IMG/VR virus record: IMGVR_UViG_3300010354_000163 | Location: 1-44,423 of that record | Length of the DNA stretch: 44,423 nt | Reading direction: 5' to 3' (one strand) | From: a virus | Shown: positions 6,940 to 13,724 of the stretch, piece by piece | Numbering within the stretch: the stretch's first letter is position 1 | Layout: every line of letters begins with the position of its first letter | Translations under genes and position numbers: made by a program | The notes under the pieces: model-generated | Seen by the model: the letters and a program-made list of their open reading frames with translations, nothing else | What the model was told of the DNA's origin: nothing | Databases searched by the model: none

Positions 6940-7106
6940 TGCCGCGGCTCCTTCGGCTGATGGTCGCCGATCTGCTCCAGCAGGAACCGCGCCCAGCCGA
7001 TGTGGGTCAGCAGCGCATGGGTGCCGGGTGGCGTGGGGTAGGACTGCTGCCACCAGGTGCGGAACAGGACTTCAAGCTCGTTGTCGGTCATGGTGCGATA
7101 GGTCAT
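6936..7106 (-). CDS. Small hypothetical protein (56 aa)
   Basis: A short gene starting MTYRTMTDNELEVLFRTWWQ and ending QIGDHQPKEPRQ. Its ATG overlaps the ThyX stop (ATGA at 7103-7106) and its stop overlaps the next start (6936-6939), so both boundaries match the local coupling pattern. The residues FRTWWQQSYPTPPGTHALLTH suggest a small helical protein typical of phage early regions. Function unknown. Confidence 0.6.
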   Translation of the reverse strand: MTYRTMTDNELEVLFRTWWQQSYPTPPGTHALLTHIGWARFLLEQIGDHQPKEPRQ

Positions 7107-7828
7107 GGTGAAAGCCGGGCCTTGCCCCAGCGGTGTGCGCGATACCAGCCGGCGACTTCAGGCGCCCACGACTCCAGATGGGGCCACATCAGCTCACAGA
7201 GCTGGCGGATCTCCTCCTGGGCATCGAGCTTGGCCCGCAGGTCCAGGAAATGGAGCAGGGCCCGCAGGGTGAAGCTGACGACGAAGTGCTGCCGCACGTC
7301 AAAGGCGAGCAGGCCGCGGGCGTGTTCTTCTGAGAAGCCGTCAACGTCTACGCGGTAGCGGTAGCGTTCGGCCACTGTTTCCAGGAACTTCAAGTCGCTG
7401 TCGCGGCCTGATTGCGTGTAGTCGTAGCGCTTGCCCTGTCGGTCGCTGTAGGCGCCAACCGGCCGGAGGTAGAACACGTCCTCTAGCGGCAGTTCACCGC
7501 GAGCGGCGGCGCACACACGGGAGCCGGTGTAACGGAGGGACTGAACATCGAAACTGCACCCAATACGATGCGTCCTCGCCTGTTGCATCACCGAATGCGG
7601 GAAGAATCCAACCGCAAAGGTGATCTGAACATGCTCCAGAGGCCCGTAATGGCCGCGCTCTCCGGCCAGTAGGCGCTTAACGATGATCTCCCCGGCGCGA
7701 TGCTCTGATGGGGGATCTTCGTCAAAAGCGAACCGCTCGCTGTAATCCTGATGCATCGCCCACCAGCAGGTTCGCTGTGGGTATGGCGTGGCGTTGATGC
7801 ACTCAACGCGGAACAGCGGATCCGTCAT
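7103..7828 (-). CDS. thyX: Flavin-dependent thymidylate synthase
   Basis: A 241-residue enzyme that methylates dUMP to dTMP using methylenetetrahydrofolate, NADPH and FAD. The ThyX signature is visible as RTHRIGCSFDVQSLRYTG, the cyanobacterial-style form of the RHR-x7-S motif, preceded by HYGPLEHVQITF and followed by the C-terminal region RGLLAFDVRQHFVVSF..RALLHFLDLR. It forms a functional pair with dcd: dCTP to dUTP, then dUMP to dTMP, though no dUTPase is recognised. It overlaps both neighbours by 4 bp. Confidence 0.9.
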   Translation of the reverse strand: MTDPLFRVECINATPYPQRTCWWAMHQDYSERFAFDEDPPSEHRAGEIIVKRLLAGERGHYGPLEHVQITFAVGFFPHSVMQQARTHRIGCSFDVQSLRYTGSRVCAAARGELPLEDVFYLRPVGAYSDRQGKRYDYTQSGRDSDLKFLETVAERYRYRVDVDGFSEEHARGLLAFDVRQHFVVSFTLRALLHFLDLRAKLDAQEEIRQLCELMWPHLESWAPEVAGWYRAHRWGKARLSP

Positions 7829-8064
7829 TGCCCATCCATGAGGCGGGCCATGATTGCGGCCGGGTGGCGCGCATGGCAGAACTCAACCGCCTGGGTGCCG
7901 CTGGTGGCCCGCACACAGCTGTGCATCGGGGCCTGGCCTCGGATGCGCACTTCGACCCAGTAGAAGCCCGCGCTGGGGTCTTCGGTGTAAGTGATGCCTT
8001 CACCGCCGTGGGCTGGTTCATCGTGGCTCTCTCGCCACACTTGCGTCGGGACTGCTTGTGTCAT
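7825..8064 (-). CDS. Hypothetical protein upstream of thyX
   Basis: A 79-residue protein starting MTQAVPTQVWRESHDEPAHG. A middle strand-rich portion (GFYWVEVRIRGQAPMHSC) is followed by EFCHARHPAAIMARLMDGQ. It is coupled to thyX by ATGA. Its 5' end overlaps the preceding small gene by 47 bp, so one of the two starts may be wrong. Family not recognised. Confidence 0.5.
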   Translation of the reverse strand: MTQAVPTQVWRESHDEPAHGGEGITYTEDPSAGFYWVEVRIRGQAPMHSCVRATSGTQAVEFCHARHPAAIMARLMDGQ

Positions 8065-8203
8065 GGGGTGGGGGTTTTGTGGACCATTCGATGCACCAGT
8101 TGCTGGGCTGAACGACAGGCCAGGGGTGACAACCGCTAAGCACGCAGATCAACGCGTCGTCATCCCTGACCGCCCACCTGCAACTGGCGCAGGTTGTGAT
8201 CAC
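8018..8203 (-). CDS. Small Cys-rich (zinc-ribbon-like) protein
   Basis: A 61-residue protein starting at GTG 8201-8203, which overlaps the previous stop in the GTGA style common here. CASCRWAV, CVLSGCHPWPVV and NWCIEW give CxxC and further cysteines, suggesting a small metal-binding fold seen in many phage proteins. The 3' end overlaps the next gene by 47 bp. Function unknown. Confidence 0.5.
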   Translation of the reverse strand: MITTCASCRWAVRDDDALICVLSGCHPWPVVQPSNWCIEWSTKPPPHDTSSPDASVAREPR

Positions 8204-8304
8204 CGCTGCTGATTCAGCAGCTGCCGCTCGTGGTGTGCCATTCGCTCTTCCTGGTGGATCGCCACCACGGCCATCGCCAGGGTGACGACGACGAACACGC
8301 TCAT
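8200..8304 (-). CDS. Tiny single-span membrane protein (34 aa)
   Basis: Starts MSVFVVVTLAMAVVAIHQEE and ends ERQLLNQQR: one hydrophobic span plus a charged helical tail. Its stop overlaps the downstream GTG start (GTGA), a configuration that supports the reading frame. The frame is open upstream to 8538 but that region overlaps two better-supported small genes. It is probably an inner-membrane peptide. Confidence 0.45.
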   Translation of the reverse strand: MSVFVVVTLAMAVVAIHQEERMAHHERQLLNQQR

Positions 8305-8324
8305 CACAAGATTTCCGAGCGGGC

Positions 8325-8504
8325 CTACTCGGCAACCGGCATCGGGCGAGGTAGCAGCTTGAGCGCGTCCCGCCGGGGCCTTGGAATTGATCGCCAGGCG
8401 GCGGCGATCAGGATCAGACCAAGGAGAGGGCTGGCGAGCATGAGAGGAGAGTTGCGGCTGGGTAGCGGCGCCGGAAACACCTGGTGATGCTTTCGACGGT
8501 CCAT
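8325..8504 (-). CDS. Small membrane protein (59 aa)
   Basis: Starts MDRRKHHQVFPAPLPSRNSP with a ribosome-binding-like GGAG about 8 bases upstream, unusual in this region where most starts lack one. A hydrophobic span LMLASPLLGLILIAAAW is followed by a basic tail. The 5' part overlaps the preceding gene by 91 bp in another frame; an internal ATG at 8439-8441 would give a 38-residue version with less overlap. Confidence 0.4.
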   Translation of the reverse strand: MDRRKHHQVFPAPLPSRNSPLMLASPLLGLILIAAAWRSIPRPRRDALKLLPRPMPVAE

Positions 8505-8581
8505 GAGCCGTCTCCGTCTGTGATCCATTCGAGTTCATGGTGCAGCCCGATAGTGTCTGAATAGGTGATAAGAAAGATCAT
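8414..8581 (-). CDS. Small hypothetical protein with strong ribosome-binding site
   Basis: A 55-residue protein starting MIFLITYSDTIGLHHELEWI. AAGGAG lies about nine bases before the ATG on the minus strand, one of the clearest Shine-Dalgarno sites in the window. The start also overlaps the previous stop by one base. Middle residues WITDGDGSWTVESITRCFRR suggest a compact alpha/beta fold. Function unknown. Confidence 0.55.
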   Translation of the reverse strand: MIFLITYSDTIGLHHELEWITDGDGSWTVESITRCFRRRYPAATLLSCSPALSLV

Positions 8582-8937
8582 CAGACGAGCTCCTTTCCTG
8601 TCATCGACGGGAGGCTCCAGCCGCGGGTGCTGGCGGCGTTGCGGGCGTTGCGGATGGCGCCGGAGATGGCGTCGCATTGCTGGATGAGCTCATCGGCCAG
8701 CGACGCGCTGATGGGTGCGCCTTCGTCGTGCGCGTTGTCGTTGATCGCCTGTGCGGTCGCCGTGGCGCTGTCGAGCAGGGCCATCAGCAAGGGGATCAGC
8801 GGACGCTGGCGCTCGGTCAGTTCGCGGGCGGCAGCGGGCCGCAGGAACCGTGACGTGGAGTCGGTTGGCATCGCCGCGCGGGCCGCCTCCAGGACGGCGT
8901 GAGAGTCGGCGGCTTGACATTCGAGGGTGGTGGGCAT
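8581..8937 (-). CDS. Helical hypothetical protein
   Basis: A 118-residue, alanine-rich helical protein starting MPTTLECQAADSHAVLEAAR. It contains ELTERQRPLIPLLMALLDSA and ADELIQQCDAISGAIRNARN, both amphipathic. It is linked to the next gene by a one-base overlap. About 67 bp separates it from the upstream Gp157-like gene; that spacer contains GGTAACGGAACCGGAGC, a repeat noted elsewhere. Family unknown. Confidence 0.55.
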   Translation of the reverse strand: MPTTLECQAADSHAVLEAARAAMPTDSTSRFLRPAAARELTERQRPLIPLLMALLDSATATAQAINDNAHDEGAPISASLADELIQQCDAISGAIRNARNAASTRGWSLPSMTGKELV

Positions 8938-9004
8938 GGGTCGGTGGCGTGGTGGTCGGGTTGATGATGGCGCCCCGGTAACGGAACCGGAGCGCTGGGT
9001 TGCA

Positions 9005-9553
9005 CTACTTGATGGTCCAGCTGCGGCGCTCCACCAGGGAAGCGCCGGGGACATCGGTCCCAGCCGTGATAGCAGCCTTGATGGCGGCCTTGTCGGGGCT
9101 GTAGGTGGTCTTGACCCGATACAGGCCCTCGGGCAGGTCCGCCGGCAGCACGTCGGGGTCGATCTCCACGCTGACGGTGCGGCGGCTGGCGAGTTTGTGC
9201 TCGGGCAGCGGCCAGGTCGTGCGATCGGGGTCGATCTTCTCCAGTGCTGCCGTCAGGCGGTCCTGAAGCACTTCGGCCCGGTGCTCAGCGTCAGCGGCCA
9301 GCTCCGCCAGGCGGCGGGAGTGTTCGCGTTGCGTGGCGGACTGAGCCCGCAGGTGGTCGATCGCCCAACACCAGGCGTCGGCCTTGGCTTCCAGGGCCTT
9401 GCGATTGTCGGCCTCGCTGGTAATCAAGGCCTCCAGGTCGGCGGTGGCTTGGGCCACCTCCTGCGGGTCGTCGGAGAACAGGAGCCCAGCGGCGTGGTCG
9501 ATGCGCGACTGGAGCAACAGCGCATCACTGGTGAGCGCGAATAGGGAGGTCAT
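9005..9553 (-). CDS. Siphovirus Gp157-like protein
   Basis: A 182-residue protein starting MTSLFALTSDALLLQSRIDH. The layout is a long helical first half (ALITSEADNRKALEAKADAW, HLRAQSATQREHSRRLAELA, LQDRLTAALEKI) and a strand-rich second half (ASRRTVSVEIDPDVLPADLP, KTTYSPDKAAIKAAITAG, GASLVERRSW). This matches the Gp157 family (PF05565), found in siphophage replication regions near recombination genes and once linked to phage resistance in Streptococcus thermophilus. Its start overlaps the acidic protein before it (ATGA). The exact biochemical role is not known. Confidence 0.75.
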   Translation of the reverse strand: MTSLFALTSDALLLQSRIDHAAGLLFSDDPQEVAQATADLEALITSEADNRKALEAKADAWCWAIDHLRAQSATQREHSRRLAELAADAEHRAEVLQDRLTAALEKIDPDRTTWPLPEHKLASRRTVSVEIDPDVLPADLPEGLYRVKTTYSPDKAAIKAAITAGTDVPGASLVERRSWTIK

Positions 9554-9678
9554 CGGCGGGAAAGCATCGAGGGGTTGCGCTGGGCGGCAGTGAGGCTGGG
9601 ATGGTCGTCCCACGTCTCCGGTGGGTCTTCTTCGTCCCAGTCGTCGCCTTCGTCCCAGTCGTCTTCGTCTTCAGGCAT
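9550..9678 (-). CDS. Tiny highly acidic protein with DDWDE repeats (42 aa)
   Basis: Starts MPEDEDDWDEGDDWDEEDPP and ends NPSMLSRR. The first 25 residues are almost all Asp, Glu and Trp, with a repeated DDWDE unit. Its stop overlaps the Gp157-like start (ATGA at 9550-9553), which supports it as a real gene although very short. Strongly acidic small phage proteins can mimic DNA or bind basic partners; that is inference. It is the first gene after a hairpin and a 139-bp gap, so may start a transcription unit. Confidence 0.55.
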   Translation of the reverse strand: MPEDEDDWDEGDDWDEEDPPETWDDHPSLTAAQRNPSMLSRR

Positions 9679-9784
9679 GGCGGTGGTGCGGTGGCGGGCA
9701 TCGCTGCCCTTACGTAACAGTAGCGCAATGCTGCCGCGCGCGAGGCGGCTTGTGGGCGCCGGCAGGCTGCGGCGGTGGGAACGG

Positions 9785-9816
9785 GGCCCCGGTGACGCAG
9801 CATCCGGGGCCTTTTT
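9785..9816 (+). terminator. Intrinsic terminator-like hairpin, plus orientation
   Basis: Perfect 8-bp stem GGCCCCGG (9785-9792) and CCGGGGCC (9804-9811), 11-base loop, then TTTTT at 9812-9816. The T run follows on the plus strand although all neighbouring genes run minus. It would stop plus-strand (antisense) transcription. Confidence 0.6.
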
Positions 9817-9817
9817 C

Positions 9818-10138
9818 TCAGGCCAGGTGCCTCAGGTCCAGCACGGTGCCGGACTGCCCGAAGGTCATGACGGTACGGCGGCTTTCGATTGCCCACGGTC
9901 CAGCGGTCCAGTCAGCATCGGGAACAATGTGATCAGGCAGCTCCTCCCAGTACCGATGAACCTCGCCGCTGTCAGGAGATGAAGCAACCCAGAATGCGAG
10001 CGCTATGCCTCCATTGGCGCGAAAATCAATGGTCTGTTTGTCTCCATCCAGGCGACCCAGTCTGATGCGCTCAGGATGCTTAAACCATGCATCCGGCAGG
10101 TTGACGGGCATGAGGCCCTTGAAGAGTGTGACTTGCAT
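9818..10138 (-). CDS. Hypothetical protein, stand-alone
   Basis: A 106-residue protein starting MQVTLFKGLMPVNLPDAWFK. It is strand-rich with tryptophans (LAFWVAS, VHRYWEEL, ADWTAGPWAIESRR) and looks globular. Unlike its neighbours it does not overlap another gene: the gap before it holds a 9-bp-stem hairpin and the gap after it a terminator-like hairpin facing the other way. It may therefore have its own expression control. Family unknown. Confidence 0.55.
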   Translation of the reverse strand: MQVTLFKGLMPVNLPDAWFKHPERIRLGRLDGDKQTIDFRANGGIALAFWVASSPDSGEVHRYWEELPDHIVPDADWTAGPWAIESRRTVMTFGQSGTVLDLRHLA

Positions 10139-10163
10139 GGATCTGATTCGCGGTGTGGTGGTT

Positions 10164-10192
10164 CCGCCCAGATTGGCAACGGCTCTGGGCGG
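10164..10192. repeat. Perfect 9-bp inverted repeat in leader of 9818-10138 gene
   Basis: CCGCCCAGA (10164-10172) and TCTGGGCGG (10184-10192) with an 11-base spacer, 26 bp upstream of the minus-strand start at 10138. There is no T run on either side, so it is more likely an operator or leader hairpin than a terminator. Confidence 0.5.
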
Positions 10193-10219
10193 GCCGTGCG
10201 CAACTAGCGCGAGCGACGA

Positions 10220-10627
10220 TCAGGCGACCGCGGGGTAGAGGCGAGCGATCAGGCGCTCCAGCGCTTCGCGGGCGGCCTGCATGGTGGCCGTGATCGGGGC
10301 AACAGCTGGGAGCGGCTGCTGCGACACCAGAACCGCAGCACGGCCGCTGAGACGCTCAACGGCGTGGCGGGTCCAGCAGCCGGCGCGGTAGGTCACCTCA
10401 GCGGCGACCACCAGACAGGCGATGGCGTGGACCAGGGCGGCGCGGATCTGCTGGCGGTGCTGCCAGGCGGTCTCGCAGGCGATGGCGGCCACCATGGCGA
10501 GGAGCTGCGCGACGGCCCAGCAGAGCTGAACGCCGGCTGTGGTGCGGGCGCCAACAGCGCGCCAGTCGATGGCGCGGGCTGCGGCGATGGAGCGGGCAAT
10601 GATGGCCCGGAGAGCGGTGGTGTTCAT
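10220..10627 (-). CDS. Alanine-rich putative membrane protein
   Basis: A 135-residue protein starting MNTTALRAIIARSIAAARAI. Two hydrophobic stretches, about residues 35-52 (LCWAVAQLLAMVAAIAC) and about 65-82 (LVHAIACLVVAAEV), may be membrane spans; the ends are basic and helical. It is bounded by non-coding gaps on both sides, so it may be expressed on its own. A TACACT hexamer on the minus strand about 65 bp upstream is a weak promoter candidate. Function unknown. Confidence 0.5.
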   Translation of the reverse strand: MNTTALRAIIARSIAAARAIDWRAVGARTTAGVQLCWAVAQLLAMVAAIACETAWQHRQQIRAALVHAIACLVVAAEVTYRAGCWTRHAVERLSGRAAVLVSQQPLPAVAPITATMQAAREALERLIARLYPAVA

Positions 10628-10753
10628 GGGTTGTGAATGGTGTGGTGGATCAGCCGGGGCCATCTCAGGGCCGCACCGGTTGATGTGGAGAGTGTAGCGT
10701 GGCCGAGTCGGCGGGGTGGTTCCCGCTGGTGGCATCGGTCCTAGACCGGTGTG

Positions 10754-10794
10754 GTGGTGAGGAGGCTGGTTGGTGCCGGCCTCCTCTTCACCAC
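10754..10794. repeat. Imperfect long inverted repeat in intergenic gap
   Basis: GTGGTGAGGAGG (10754-10765) can pair with CCTCCTCTTCACCAC (10780-10794) apart from a 3-base bulge. It lies in the 208-bp gap 10628-10835 between two minus-strand genes; no T run follows on either strand. I see no gene in that gap. Confidence 0.4.
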
Positions 10795-10835
10795 AGGTCA
10801 GTACCGCGCGGCCAGAGCCCTGGCCAGCATCGCCG

Positions 10836-11051
10836 TTACATCACGTCACGTTTGCGCCACGCCTGCATCCGCAACCGCTGCCACTCCCTACCCTCTGGCG
10901 TCTTCAGCCAGCAGCGAGAGCACAGGGGCGCATGTTCGCCCTTGGCGGCCTTGCCGCAGTCAGGGCAAATCGGGTCTGGCGGCAGCGCCGGCAGCTCCCC
11001 GCGCTCGCGGGCACGCTGCCGGCGCTTGCGCTCAGCGGGGGTGTCAGGCAT
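10836..11051 (-). CDS. Small basic zinc-finger protein
   Basis: A 71-residue protein starting MPDTPAERKRRQRARERGEL. A basic N-terminal helix is followed by a four-cysteine knuckle (ICPDCGKAAKG, LCSRCWLKT) and another basic helix (REWQRLRMQAWRKRD). The composition suggests nucleic-acid binding. It overlaps the preceding gene by 8 bp. The upstream extension MPTGPPWWSW lies inside that gene and was not used. Confidence 0.6.
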   Translation of the reverse strand: MPDTPAERKRRQRARERGELPALPPDPICPDCGKAAKGEHAPLCSRCWLKTPEGREWQRLRMQAWRKRDVM

Positions 11052-11373
11052 CGGCCAGCTCCACCAGGGCGGGCCAGTTGGCATCGGTGGCGTCGTAGGC
11101 GGCCTCTAGGGCGGGGCGCAGCTCGTCGCGGGTGACGCGGATCACTCCGCCGTCGATGCTCCATTCGTGGAAGTGGCCGCCTAGGTGCGTGCTGCCGAGC
11201 ACGTCATTGACGGTGGGCACCGGCGGCGGCTCAGGGCCGAACGCTTCGACCTGCAGAGCGACGCGATCGGCGTGGCTCATGGCGTCGAACTCCTCCCGGC
11301 TGGTGGCGCCGGTTGTATCGACGTACTCCTGCCAGAGATCGAAGCTGCGGGCGATCTGGGTATAGGTGGGCAT
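11044..11373 (-). CDS. Hypothetical protein
   Basis: A 109-residue acidic protein starting MPTYTQIARSFDLWQEYVDT. It has an N-terminal helical half (ATSREEFDAMSHADRVALQV) and a strand-rich middle (HFHEWSIDGGVIRVTRDEL). It is followed by the zinc-finger gene with an 8-bp overlap. Family not recognised. Confidence 0.55.
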   Translation of the reverse strand: MPTYTQIARSFDLWQEYVDTTGATSREEFDAMSHADRVALQVEAFGPEPPPVPTVNDVLGSTHLGGHFHEWSIDGGVIRVTRDELRPALEAAYDATDANWPALVELADA

Positions 11374-11426
11374 GGCGTGGATGCGGTGGGATGGTGGCCG
11401 GGATGGGCTCCCGGCGGGCCGCGCCA

Positions 11427-11639
11427 TCAGGCGTCCCGCTCCAGCTCATCCAGCTGGGCCGCGATGGAGACCTGCTCTGCCTCGATGGCGTCGAGCGCCG
11501 CGCTGTTCTCGGCGGAGAGCGCCTGCAGCGCCGCCAGTCGGCCGCTGAACGACTGAGCCGGGATCGGCCGCGCCAGCAGCGCATCGAGACGGGCGCTCGT
11601 CTCGCGCCAAGTCGCCTCCATGGCGTCCAGTTCCGCCAT
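11427..11639 (-). CDS. Coiled-coil small protein
   Basis: A 70-residue helical protein starting MAELDAMEATWRETSARLDA and ending IAAQLDELERDA, predicted coiled coil through most of its length. Upstream in the same frame, IDTATPTTDIDAL is preceded by ATA where an ATG would be expected, so the original start may have been slightly longer. Function unknown. Confidence 0.5.
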   Translation of the reverse strand: MAELDAMEATWRETSARLDALLARPIPAQSFSGRLAALQALSAENSAALDAIEAEQVSIAAQLDELERDA

Positions 11640-11740
11640 CAGGGCGTCGATGTCGGTGGTGGGGGTGGCGGTGTCTATGGCGTGGGTGCGAGGGGACGGG
11701 TCAGGGGGCGCCGTGGGGCGCCCCGTGGAGCGACTGGGGA

Positions 11741-11944
11741 TCACTCCCCGCCGATGGCATCGGCGATGGCGCCCAGTACCGCATGCGAGGCGCAGAGCTG
11801 GCGGCGGATGCCGATGGGCAGCTGCATCCACGTGGCGGTGTTCTGCAGCGCCTCGATGGCGTGGAACGCATCGAGCGCGTTGTCGTGCGCCTCGTCGCGA
11901 TCGTTGTTGACGATGGCAGCGATCTCGGACTGGGTGACGGGCAT
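11741..11944 (-). CDS. Small helical hypothetical protein
   Basis: A 67-residue protein starting MPVTQSEIAAIVNNDRDEAH and ending LGAIADAIGGE. It appears all-helical with no cysteine or membrane motif. It stands between short non-coding gaps. Family unknown. Confidence 0.5.
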   Translation of the reverse strand: MPVTQSEIAAIVNNDRDEAHDNALDAFHAIEALQNTATWMQLPIGIRRQLCASHAVLGAIADAIGGE

Positions 11945-12031
11945 GGGGCGGTGGTGCGGTGGCTTGCCCACTGTAGCGCACGCGTGACAGATGGGGAGAC
12001 CGCCGGGGTGAGCCGGCGGTCATAAACGAGG

Positions 12032-12247
12032 TCAGGATTGATAGATCACGCGATGACCGCGCTCGCCACTGCGGCGGGCTTGATCGGTGACGCACTGCTG
12101 GCCGAACCGGATCAACTGGTAGCGGCCACCGTCCGAGGCCATCACGACGTGGCTCTTGGTGGGATGCTTCGGCGTGCGCTTCGGCTTGTTGACGCCCTCC
12201 AGCCCCAGGCGGGCCATCGTGGCGCGGACACGTTCGGGGACTGGCAT
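12032..12247 (-). CDS. Small basic phage protein (KSHVV...RFGQQ type)
   Basis: A 71-residue basic protein starting MPVPERVRATMARLGLEGVN. KPKRTPKHPTKSHVV followed by YQLIRFGQQ resembles a phage protein type that I recall being longer (about 90-100 residues with a Lys/Arg-rich end). Here the sequence diverges after RFGQQ and ends RVIYQS, so it may be truncated. It is probably DNA- or protein-binding because of its charge; that is inference. Confidence 0.5.
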   Translation of the reverse strand: MPVPERVRATMARLGLEGVNKPKRTPKHPTKSHVVMASDGGRYQLIRFGQQCVTDQARRSGERGHRVIYQS

Positions 12248-12301
12248 GTATCAGGTTGCCGGGAGGGTGCCACCAGTCGCAGCCGATGGCACCCGATCGC
12301 C

Positions 12302-13054
12302 TCAGCAGGGCACGAACCGCCACGGGCCGTGCGGCCTCAGCCCGGAATCCGTCCTGCCGTTGGTCCCTCGCACCATGCGCAGGGCCCCGATGGTCTCGGC
12401 CTCAAGGGCTGACAACCAGAGCTGCATCGCCTCCCGCTCGGTGCGAGCTGTGACGGTGATGCCGGGGGTGGTTGGTTGGTGGTGGGGAGGGGTGGCGCCG
12501 CGGGTGATGGTCTCCAGGAACCACCCATCCATCCAGACGGCGAACGCCGGGGAGATCCAGCGGGCGAGATCGACGGCGAGGCGGGGGTGAACCCAGGTGC
12601 CCTGCAGGTGCGCGGCGCCTCCCTGGCGCACTTCGACGACCTCGGGAAGCGTGGCCGGATTTCCGGCAACGACTGCGCCGCAAGGCATCTCAGTCACAAC
12701 ACTGGCCCGCAAGGCGGCGATGTACTCGCGCGTGCGGTCGTTCGCCGCGTAGTGATTCCACCGCTTCCCGCCTGCCTGGCACATCGCCGTGGCGTTCACC
12801 CATCCGTCGGTGCTGCGGCGTTGGATCGGCGTGCCCTGCCATGCGCGCACCTCCAGGCCACCAGCAACAGGCCCCAGCGCGGCGACCTGCACCGCTTGGC
12901 GCTGCTGACGAGCTGGCGGCAACGGCCGGCGGCTGCGCATCCGCTGGGAGGCGGCTTCCTGCCGGCACTCGGGAGAGCAGTAGATGGTGTACGGGTGGCC
13001 CGTGATGAACTCGGCGCCACAGGTGGCGCAGGTGCCTTGATAGGAGCGACGCAT
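12302..13054 (-). CDS. KilA-N domain protein with N-terminal zinc finger
   Basis: A 250-residue protein. Residues about 1-35 carry CATCG...YCSPECRQ, a four-ligand zinc knuckle. Residues about 80-190 form a KilA-N DNA-binding domain: GWVNATAMCQAGGKRWNHY, then GTWVHPRLAVDLARWISPAF and VWMDGWFLE, the hallmark pattern. The C-terminal part (TARTEREAMQLWLSALEAE) is helical. KilA-N proteins of phages and large DNA viruses bind DNA and often regulate. Start ATG 13052-13054 overlaps the preceding stop; the longer upstream frame is inside that gene. Confidence 0.8.
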   Translation of the reverse strand: MRRSYQGTCATCGAEFITGHPYTIYCSPECRQEAASQRMRSRRPLPPARQQRQAVQVAALGPVAGGLEVRAWQGTPIQRRSTDGWVNATAMCQAGGKRWNHYAANDRTREYIAALRASVVTEMPCGAVVAGNPATLPEVVEVRQGGAAHLQGTWVHPRLAVDLARWISPAFAVWMDGWFLETITRGATPPHHQPTTPGITVTARTEREAMQLWLSALEAETIGALRMVRGTNGRTDSGLRPHGPWRFVPC

Positions 13055-13242
13055 CAGACCACCTCGAAATTGAAGGTGAGCGCGCGGAACTCCGGCCGCT
13101 GCTGACACAGGTCCGTGATGGCGGCCTGAGCTTCAGCTTCGGTGTCGAAGTCGTTGGGATAGCCGATCTCCCAGAGCGCCCGATCGATTGCGGACGCGAA
13201 CGGATCACCGCCGGGGGAGGCGGCTGCTGCCGTGGTTTTCAT
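13054..13242 (-). CDS. Small hypothetical protein, first gene of a transcription unit
   Basis: A 62-residue protein starting MKTTAAAASPGGDPFASAID and ending FRALTFNFEVV. It overlaps the KilA-N start by one base. It is the first gene after the four-hairpin region at 13305-13408 and an extended -10-like element, so it probably leads a promoter-proximal unit. Residues ALWEIGYPNDFDTEAEAQAA suggest a helical fold. Family unknown. Confidence 0.55.
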   Translation of the reverse strand: MKTTAAAASPGGDPFASAIDRALWEIGYPNDFDTEAEAQAAITDLCQQRPEFRALTFNFEVV

Positions 13243-13288
13243 GTGTAGCTCTACTAGGGGACGCTCGACACCTCTGCCGAGCAACCAC

Positions 13289-13298
13289 GTCATAACAC
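13289..13298 (-). promoter_or_regulatory. Extended -10-like promoter element
   Basis: On the minus strand TGTTATGAC gives TG-n-TATGAC, an extended -10 form, with no clear -35. It lies about 47 bp upstream of the start at 13242 and just after the hairpin cluster. It could restart transcription for the KilA-N unit. Confidence 0.35.
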
Positions 13299-13304
13299 AC
13301 GAAA

Positions 13305-13408
13305 GGGCGGCCCGCCAATGGCAAGCCGCCCAACGTGAAACCGGGCCTTCGGTACGGTTTCAGAGCGGGCCCCTAGAAGCCCGCTCACCGCGTCCGTCCT
13401 TACGGATG
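13305..13408. other. Cluster of four strong hairpins (possible ncRNA, terminator set or structured site)
   Basis: Four consecutive stem-loops: GGGCGGC/GCCGCCC (13305-13331), TGAAACCG/CGGTTTCA (13336-13362), GAGCGGGC/GCCCGCTC (13363-13386) and CGTCCGT/ACGGATG with one G-T pair (13391-13408). The second and third touch end to end. They fill the intergenic gap 13243-13430. On the minus strand the outer hairpin is followed by CCCTTTCG, only a weak terminator tail. No tRNA features are seen. Confidence 0.55.
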
Positions 13409-13430
13409 GGACCGACCCGGCAGGGCCAGG

Positions 13431-13724
13431 CTAGAGCCGCCTGCACCCTCGGAACTTCTCCCGGCACACCCTCGCGATCACGTCATCCCCACGCTCTGGC
13501 TCTGGGCCGGGGCCGCGGTGGGCGATCACCTCGAACACGGCCGGATCCGCCATCAAGCGGCGGGCATGGAGCACGGCCAGGCGGGCGACGTCCTGACCGT
13601 GGACCGCTGGCAGCGCCTCGCGGGTGACGCTGAGCGGCTCGTCCTCCCGGTCTCTGGCGTAGGCGGAGAACCAGACCGCCACGGTGCGAGGCGCTGGCCT
13701 CGGTGACGCGAAACCTCTGCTCAC
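13431..13724 (-). CDS. Hypothetical protein
   Basis: A 97-residue protein read from GTG 13722-13724, which overlaps the previous stop as GTGA. It begins MSRGFASPRPAPRTVAVWFS. The middle EDEPLSVTREALPAVHGQDV and VLHARRLMADPAVFEVIA looks alpha/beta. It is the last gene before the hairpin cluster. Family unknown. Confidence 0.5.
   Translation of the reverse strand: MSRGFASPRPAPRTVAVWFSAYARDREDEPLSVTREALPAVHGQDVARLAVLHARRLMADPAVFEVIAHRGPGPEPERGDDVIARVCREKFRGCRRL

Noticed and set aside
13305-13408. tRNA gene within the hairpin cluster
   Set aside because: No T-loop or D-loop consensus, no anticodon arm spacing and no acceptor stem enclosing the hairpins.
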